Of a stretch of 64,000 nucleotides of DNA, positions 59,179 through 64,000 are shown piece by piece. The translations under genes and the position numbers were made by a program. Below the pieces are notes generated by a model. The model was not told the origin of the DNA. It worked only from the letters and a program-made list of their open reading frames with translations, and ran no database searches. Positions within the stretch are counted from its first letter, which is position 1. The number at the start of each line of letters is the position of its first letter. This DNA comes from Corynebacterium mycetoides (GTDB lineage Bacteria; Actinomycetota; Actinomycetes; Mycobacteriales; Mycobacteriaceae): assembly GCF_900103625.1 (NCBI RefSeq), contig NZ_LT629700.1, forward strand, positions 806,001-870,000, read 5' to 3'.

Positions 59179-60522
59179 ATGAGCCTTCCCGTGCACTCCC
59201 ACCGCGACGCCCTGACCACCATGGCAGACGGGACAATCAAGCAGTTAAACCCGTTTTCCGGCACGGAGGTGTGGACGGTGCCCGGCCGGGGAAACCGGCC
59301 GCTTGCGCACCCTGTCGCAGACCCGCGGCCGCTGACGCCCGGGGACCTCACGCACGCCTGCGCGTTCTGCGAGGCCACTCCCCTGGCCACCCCGCCGGAG
59401 AAATCGCGCATGGTGCGCGACGGTGCCGCCTGGCGCATCGAGCGCGGCCTGCTGCCCCACGAGCTGGGCGCATCACGGGCCGAGTTTCGTCGCGTGCCCA
59501 ACCTTTTCGAAATCGTCTCCTACGACTACTGGGTGAAAAACTACGGTTTCGAAATGTCCGCTGACCAGCGCGACCACATGGAGGCGTACCTCGCCGATCC
59601 CGCGGGAAGAGCTCACGTCCTCGACATCGCACGGAAACGGCTGCGGGCGAGCGGCCGCGGCGCCGACGTGGCCGCCGTGGCCGACATGGCCGACGAGGAG
59701 CTACTGGCGCTCGCGCCGAGCTACTTCGCGGGCGGGCACGACGTGATCATCGCGCGCCGCCACTACGTCGACGGCGCCGACAACACTTCCCAGCTGGCGT
59801 CGTCCGGCACGCTCACGCCCGAGGAGCACTACGGATTCATCGCGCTGACCATCGACGCGATGCTCGACCTGTACGACCGCAACCGCTACGCGCCGTACGT
59901 CGTGGTGTTCCAGAACTGGCTCTCGGCCGCCGGCGCCTCCTTCGACCACCTGCACAAGCAGCTGGTGGCCATCGACGAGCGCGGCGTGCAGTCGGAGGTG
60001 GAGATTGCCAAGCTGCGCCAGAACCTCAACCTGTATAACGAGTGGGGGGTGAACTACGCGTTCTACAACAACCTCGTCATCGCGGAAAATGACCACGCCA
60101 TCCTCATCGCGGGCATCGGTCACCGCTACCCCACCATGACCATCTACAGCAAGGCGGCGTCACCCGAGCCATGGAACATGAGCGACGACGAGGTCCGCGG
60201 GTTCTCCGACCTGCTCCACGCCGCGCACGCCGCCACCGGGCCGGGCGTGGCGTGCAACGAGGAGTGGCACCACAAGCCCGTCGACGTGGACGTGCCCATG
60301 CCGCTGCGGGTGAACCTGAAGTGGCGCGTGTCCACCCTCGCAGGTTTCGAGGGCGGCACCAAGATCTACGTCAACACCCTGTCGCCGCACGACATTCGGG
60401 ACCGCACGGTCACAGCGCTCTACGCCCTGCGGGACGCGGGCTCGATCGCGCCCGGTATCCGCATCGCCACCGAATGCCTGCCGTCGCGCAACGTGCTGCG
60501 CTACAACCCCCGCCTCGGGTAA
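59179..60522 (+). CDS. DUF4921/HIT-like (GalT-type) protein
   Basis: 447 residues, related to galactose-1-phosphate uridylyltransferase and other HIT-fold nucleotidyl transferases. FCEATPLATPPEKSRM resembles the GalT N-terminal metal region and AGASFDHLHKQLVAI (near 255) is the His-x-His-x-Gln type active-site motif. The substrate is unknown. ATG at 59179 (MSLPVHSHRDALTTMADG) is 8 bases after TACCCT; probably leaderless. The M20 gene follows 55 bases downstream. Confidence 0.8.
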   Translation: MSLPVHSHRDALTTMADGTIKQLNPFSGTEVWTVPGRGNRPLAHPVADPRPLTPGDLTHACAFCEATPLATPPEKSRMVRDGAAWRIERGLLPHELGASRAEFRRVPNLFEIVSYDYWVKNYGFEMSADQRDHMEAYLADPAGRAHVLDIARKRLRASGRGADVAAVADMADEELLALAPSYFAGGHDVIIARRHYVDGADNTSQLASSGTLTPEEHYGFIALTIDAMLDLYDRNRYAPYVVVFQNWLSAAGASFDHLHKQLVAIDERGVQSEVEIAKLRQNLNLYNEWGVNYAFYNNLVIAENDHAILIAGIGHRYPTMTIYSKAASPEPWNMSDDEVRGFSDLLHAAHAATGPGVACNEEWHHKPVDVDVPMPLRVNLKWRVSTLAGFEGGTKIYVNTLSPHDIRDRTVTALYALRDAGSIAPGIRIATECLPSRNVLRYNPRLG

Positions 60523-60577
60523 GCGACTGGCTAGGCTGGTTTCCGACACGCCAGAAAGATGAGGGAGTGAGTCCGCG

Positions 60578-61840
60578 ATGAGCTCGAACAACGCGATCAA
60601 CGCGATTATTGACAGCTACGAGGTTGACCCGGTGTGGCAGCGACGGTTGTACGAGCTGCTCCACGCGAACCCCGAGTTGTCGATGCAGGAGGAGGAGACC
60701 CACGCGCGCATCCTGCACGAGCTCAAGCGCTTTGACTGCGAGGTGGTCGACCCCGTGGGCACGTACGGGGTGGTGGCGATCTTCACAAACGGCGCCGGCC
60801 CGACCGTGCTGTTCCGCGCCGACTTCGACGGCCTGCCCGTAACCGAGGACACCGACGTGTCCTACGCCTCCCACAAGACCATGACCGGCCCGGACGGAAA
60901 GACGGTGCACACGATGCACGCCTGCGGCCACGACATGCACACCACGGCGCTGCTGAGCCTGTGCGACTTCATGGACCACACGCGCGAGCAGTGGTCGGGA
61001 ACCTTCATCGCGCTCTTCCAGCCGGGCGAGGAAACGTCTGTGGGTGCGATGTCCATGGTCGACGACGATCTGACAACGCGTGTGCCCCGCCCCGACGTGT
61101 GCTTCGGCCAGCACGTCATGCCGGGCCGCGCCGGCCAGGTCATGTCCAAGGCCGGTCCGCAGTTCGCCGCGTGCGACTCCATCCGCGTGACCATCCCGGG
61201 GCGCAGCGCGCACGGATCCATGCCGCACCACGCCATCGACCCGACGTTCACCGCCGCGATGATCATCACCCGCATGCAGGGAATCGTTGGCCGAGAGGTC
61301 GACCCGAACGACTTCGCGGTCGTTTCCGTGGGAACCCTGCAGGCGGGCTCGGTGACCAACATCATCCCGTCCAGCGCCGAACTGACCCTCAACTGCCGCT
61401 TCTACTCCGACAAGACGAAGGCCAAGGTGTACGCGTCCATCGAGCGCGTGGTGCACGCGGAGGTCCTCGCCTCCGGCATTACGGACAAGCCCGGCATCGA
61501 GTACTTCGCCCACGGCGAGCTGCTGAGCAACGACGCGACCGTGTACAACAAGGTCCGGCCCTCGTTCGACGCCGTTTTCGGAGCCGAGTCCGTCACCTCG
61601 CCGCGCAAGACGGTCTCCGAGGACTTCCCCTTCATCCCCATCGCGTTCGGCGCGCCCTACTTCTTCTGGCTCATCGGCTGCACCCCCAGCGAGCAGTGGG
61701 ACGCTGCCGTGGCCGCTGACCGCGTGGCCGAAGACGTGCCCGTCAACCACATGTCGACGTTCCTGCCGGAGTACGAGCCGACGATCCGGTCTGCGTCGCG
61801 CGCGGCGGCCGCCGCGGTGCTCACCTACCTGGCGCGCTAG
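60578..61840 (+). CDS. M20 family amidohydrolase
   Basis: 420 residues. Zinc-dependent hydrolase of the M20D group (hippurate/N-acyl amino acid amidohydrolases). Metal ligands are in HACGHDMHTTALL and FQPGEETSVGAMSMVDD, and the dimerisation domain includes GRSAHGSMPHHAIDP. The substrate cannot be told. ATG at 60578 with GAGGGAG upstream; TAGGCT near 60531 may be the -10. Confidence 0.9.
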   Translation: MSSNNAINAIIDSYEVDPVWQRRLYELLHANPELSMQEEETHARILHELKRFDCEVVDPVGTYGVVAIFTNGAGPTVLFRADFDGLPVTEDTDVSYASHKTMTGPDGKTVHTMHACGHDMHTTALLSLCDFMDHTREQWSGTFIALFQPGEETSVGAMSMVDDDLTTRVPRPDVCFGQHVMPGRAGQVMSKAGPQFAACDSIRVTIPGRSAHGSMPHHAIDPTFTAAMIITRMQGIVGREVDPNDFAVVSVGTLQAGSVTNIIPSSAELTLNCRFYSDKTKAKVYASIERVVHAEVLASGITDKPGIEYFAHGELLSNDATVYNKVRPSFDAVFGAESVTSPRKTVSEDFPFIPIAFGAPYFFWLIGCTPSEQWDAAVAADRVAEDVPVNHMSTFLPEYEPTIRSASRAAAAAVLTYLAR

Positions 61841-61901
61841 CGCCCGCCCGGTAGGCTCGGGAGGCACCGACATTACTGAGATGAAACGTAAGGGGACCGC
61901 G

Positions 61902-64000
61902 ATGTCCGATTCCACCCAGCCCTCATTCGTAGACTCCGTTCCCGGCCACGTCCGCGGTTTTTCGGGCGCCCGCCCGGAAAACTCCACGGTGAAGAAGTTC
62001 TGGACCGGGCTCTCCGCCGCCGTGATCGACCAGATCGGCGCCGACTGGGACGCGACGAGGAAGGCCTACGCCGCGACCCGCAGGCAGGCCTATTTTTCCG
62101 CCGAGTTCCTCCAGGGCCGCGCGCTGCTGAACAACCTGACCAACCTCGGGCTCGTGGACGATGCCGCCCGCGTCGCCGAGGAATACGGCCACAACCTCAC
62201 CGACGTGTTAGAGGCCGAGCACGACGCCGCCCTGGGCAACGGCGGCCTGGGGCGCCTCGCCGCGTGCTTCCTGGATTCCGCCGTCACGCAGAATTACCCC
62301 CTGACCGGCTACGGCCTGCTCTACCGCTACGGGCTGTTCCGCCAAGAGTTCGTCGACGGCTTCCAAAAAGAGCAGCCCGACGCGTGGAAGGAGTCCTTCT
62401 ACCCCTTCATCGTGCGCCGCGGCACCCAGCAGCGCGTGGTGCGTTTCGACGACATGAGCGTGCGCGCCGTACCCTACGACATGCCGATCACCGGCTACGG
62501 CACCCGCAACGTGGGCACGCTGCGCCTGTGGGACGCCAAGCCGATGCACGAGTTCGACTACGACGCGTTCAACTCGCAGCGCTTCTCCGACGCGATCTTG
62601 GAGCGCGAGGCGGTCCACGACCTCACCCGCGTGCTCTACCCCAACGACACCACGTTCGCCGGAAAGATGCTGCGCGTGCGCCAGCAGTACTTCTTCGTCT
62701 CCGCCTCCCTGCAGGAGATGATTGACAACTACATCACCCACCACGGCGAGGACCTCTCCGGCTTCGCCGAGTACAACTCGGTGCAGCTCAACGACACCCA
62801 CCCGGTGCTCGGCATCCCCGAGCTGATGCGCCTGCTCATGGACGAGCATTCCATGGGCTGGGAGGATGCCTGGGAGGTGACCACTAAGACCTTCGCCTAC
62901 ACCAACCACACTGTGCTGGAGGAGGCCTTGGAGCGGTGGGACGTGGCCATTTTCAAGCAATTGTTCTGGCGCATCTGGGAGATCGTGGTGGAGATCGACC
63001 GCCGCTACCGCATCGACATGGAGGCCCGCGGCATCGCGCCCGAGGACGCCCACCACTTCTCCCCCGTCCACGACGGACAGGTGCACATGGCGTGGATCGC
63101 GTGCTACGGCTCCTACTCCGTCAACGGCGTGGCCGCCATGCACACCGAGATTCTCAAGCGCGAGACGCTGAGCTACTGGTACGGGATGTACCCGGAGCGC
63201 TTCAACAACAAGACCAACGGCGTGACCCCGCGCCGCTGGCTGCGGATGTGCAACCCGCGGCTGTCCGCCCTGCTCGACCGCCTCTCCGGCTCCGACGCCT
63301 GGGTCACCGACCTGCCCCGGCTCAAGGAGCTGCGCCACTACGTCGACGACGACGCCGTGATGAACGAGCTGCGCGAAATCAAGGCCGCCAACAAGCGCGA
63401 CTTCGCGGCGTGGATTTACGAGCACCAGGGCATCGAGATCGACCCAGACTCGATCTTCGACACCCAGATCAAGCGCCTGCACGAGTACAAGCGGCAGCTG
63501 ATGAACGCCCTCTACATCCTGGACCTGTACTTCCGGATCAAGGACGATGGCGAGCGCGACGTGCCCAAGCGCACCTTCATCTTCGGCGCGAAGGCCGCCC
63601 CCGGCTACGTGCGGGCGAAGGGCATTATCAAACTGATCAACGCCATCGGCGAGCTGGTTAACAACGACCCCGTGGTGTCGCAGTACCTCACGGTTGTCTT
63701 CGTGGAGAACTACAACGTCTCCCCCGCCGAGCAGATCATCCCCGCGACCGACATCTCCGAGCAGATCTCCACCGCCGGCAAGGAGGCCTCGGGCACCTCC
63801 AACATGAAATTCATGATGAACGGCGCGCTCACCCTGGGCACGATGGACGGCGCGAACGTGGAAATCGTCGAGGCCGTCGGCGAGGACAACGCCTACGTGT
63901 TCGGTGCGCGCGAGGAAGACCTGCCGCAGCTCAAGCGCGACTACAACCCGTACGCCGTCGCCGAGTCGGTGCCGGGGCTCAAGCGCGTTCTCGACGCGCT
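61902..64000 (+). CDS. glgP: Glycogen phosphorylase (3' end cut by window edge)
   Basis: 699 codons are in the window, without a stop; the family has about 800-850. It releases glucose 1-phosphate from glycogen or maltodextrin using PLP. ALGNGGLGRLAACFLDS, NDTHPVLGIPELMRLL, RFNNKTNGVTPRRW and the PLP-Lys region AGKEASGTSNMKFMMNG are clear. ATG at 61902 with AAGGGGA 5 bases upstream; an ATG at 61881 is out of place. Confidence 0.95.
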   Translation, partial: MSDSTQPSFVDSVPGHVRGFSGARPENSTVKKFWTGLSAAVIDQIGADWDATRKAYAATRRQAYFSAEFLQGRALLNNLTNLGLVDDAARVAEEYGHNLTDVLEAEHDAALGNGGLGRLAACFLDSAVTQNYPLTGYGLLYRYGLFRQEFVDGFQKEQPDAWKESFYPFIVRRGTQQRVVRFDDMSVRAVPYDMPITGYGTRNVGTLRLWDAKPMHEFDYDAFNSQRFSDAILEREAVHDLTRVLYPNDTTFAGKMLRVRQQYFFVSASLQEMIDNYITHHGEDLSGFAEYNSVQLNDTHPVLGIPELMRLLMDEHSMGWEDAWEVTTKTFAYTNHTVLEEALERWDVAIFKQLFWRIWEIVVEIDRRYRIDMEARGIAPEDAHHFSPVHDGQVHMAWIACYGSYSVNGVAAMHTEILKRETLSYWYGMYPERFNNKTNGVTPRRWLRMCNPRLSALLDRLSGSDAWVTDLPRLKELRHYVDDDAVMNELREIKAANKRDFAAWIYEHQGIEIDPDSIFDTQIKRLHEYKRQLMNALYILDLYFRIKDDGERDVPKRTFIFGAKAAPGYVRAKGIIKLINAIGELVNNDPVVSQYLTVVFVENYNVSPAEQIIPATDISEQISTAGKEASGTSNMKFMMNGALTLGTMDGANVEIVEAVGEDNAYVFGAREEDLPQLKRDYNPYAVAESVPGLKRVLDA

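Overview
The window is chromosomal DNA of a GC-rich Corynebacterium (Mycobacteriales). The pointers are a malate:quinone oxidoreductase next to mycothione reductase, a SepIVA-type coiled-coil protein, a Rip1/RseP protease, DUF2631 and DUF2469 proteins, AmtR-like operators in front of amtB-glnK, and a gene order that follows C. glutamicum and M. tuberculosis through long stretches (mqo-mtr-map-ispG-rseP-dxr; rlmN-cdsA-frr-pyrH-tsf-rpsB; xerC-dprA-comM-yraN-DUF2469-rnhB-lepB-rplS; trmD-rimM-rpsP; ffh, glnK-amtB, ftsY, smc, mutM, rnc). No tRNA, rRNA, CRISPR array, prophage or insertion sequence was recognised.

Layout. 1-13.2 kb: proS (its end runs off the left edge), yaaA, a small accessory patch (DUF559 nuclease-like gene, a long inverted repeat, an AAA ATPase with a duplicated operator-like repeat), an RsmC-like methyltransferase with cobA, a short SelO, mqo, an alpha/beta hydrolase, mtr, and a tandem pair of unknown secreted, membrane-anchored proteins. 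13.2-25 kb: map, a lipoprotein penicillin-binding protein, isoprenoid genes ispG and dxr around rseP, a DUF2631 membrane protein, rlmN, cdsA, frr, pyrH and tsf. 25-38 kb: rpsB, an M23 endopeptidase, xerC, dprA, comM, yraN, DUF2469, rnhB, lepB, rplS, tex, trmD, rimM, rpsP. 38-52 kb: an OafA-type acyltransferase, the SRP genes ffh and ftsY on either side of glnK-amtB (glnD is not here), smc, and an unusual 610-residue hydrolase with a membrane domain. 51-64 kb: acyP, an AGCS symporter, mutM-rnc-yceD, sepIVA, gdhA, glycerate kinase, two poorly known genes, an M20 amidohydrolase and the 5' part of glgP.

How it works together. Most of the window is housekeeping: translation (proS, tsf, rpsB, rplS, rpsP, frr, rimM, trmD, rlmN), protein targeting (ffh, ftsY, lepB), chromosome upkeep (smc, xerC, dprA, mutM, rnhB), envelope and lipid precursors (cdsA, ispG, dxr, PBP, M23) and nitrogen control (amtB, glnK, gdhA). 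Transcription signals are very compact. Many starts lie 6-8 bases after a -10 hexamer with no Shine-Dalgarno sequence, which suggests leaderless mRNAs, and three divergent gene pairs pack both promoters into 24-31 bp.

The most unusual signal is a dispersed 12-bp word, CGTCGAYAAGCR, found at least 14 times on both strands, inside genes in different reading frames and between genes. Other points are the hydrolase-membrane protein next to smc, the secreted paralogue pair, paired DnaA boxes beside rpsB, a four-unit 12-bp array upstream of ispG, and GlnK without GlnD at the locus.
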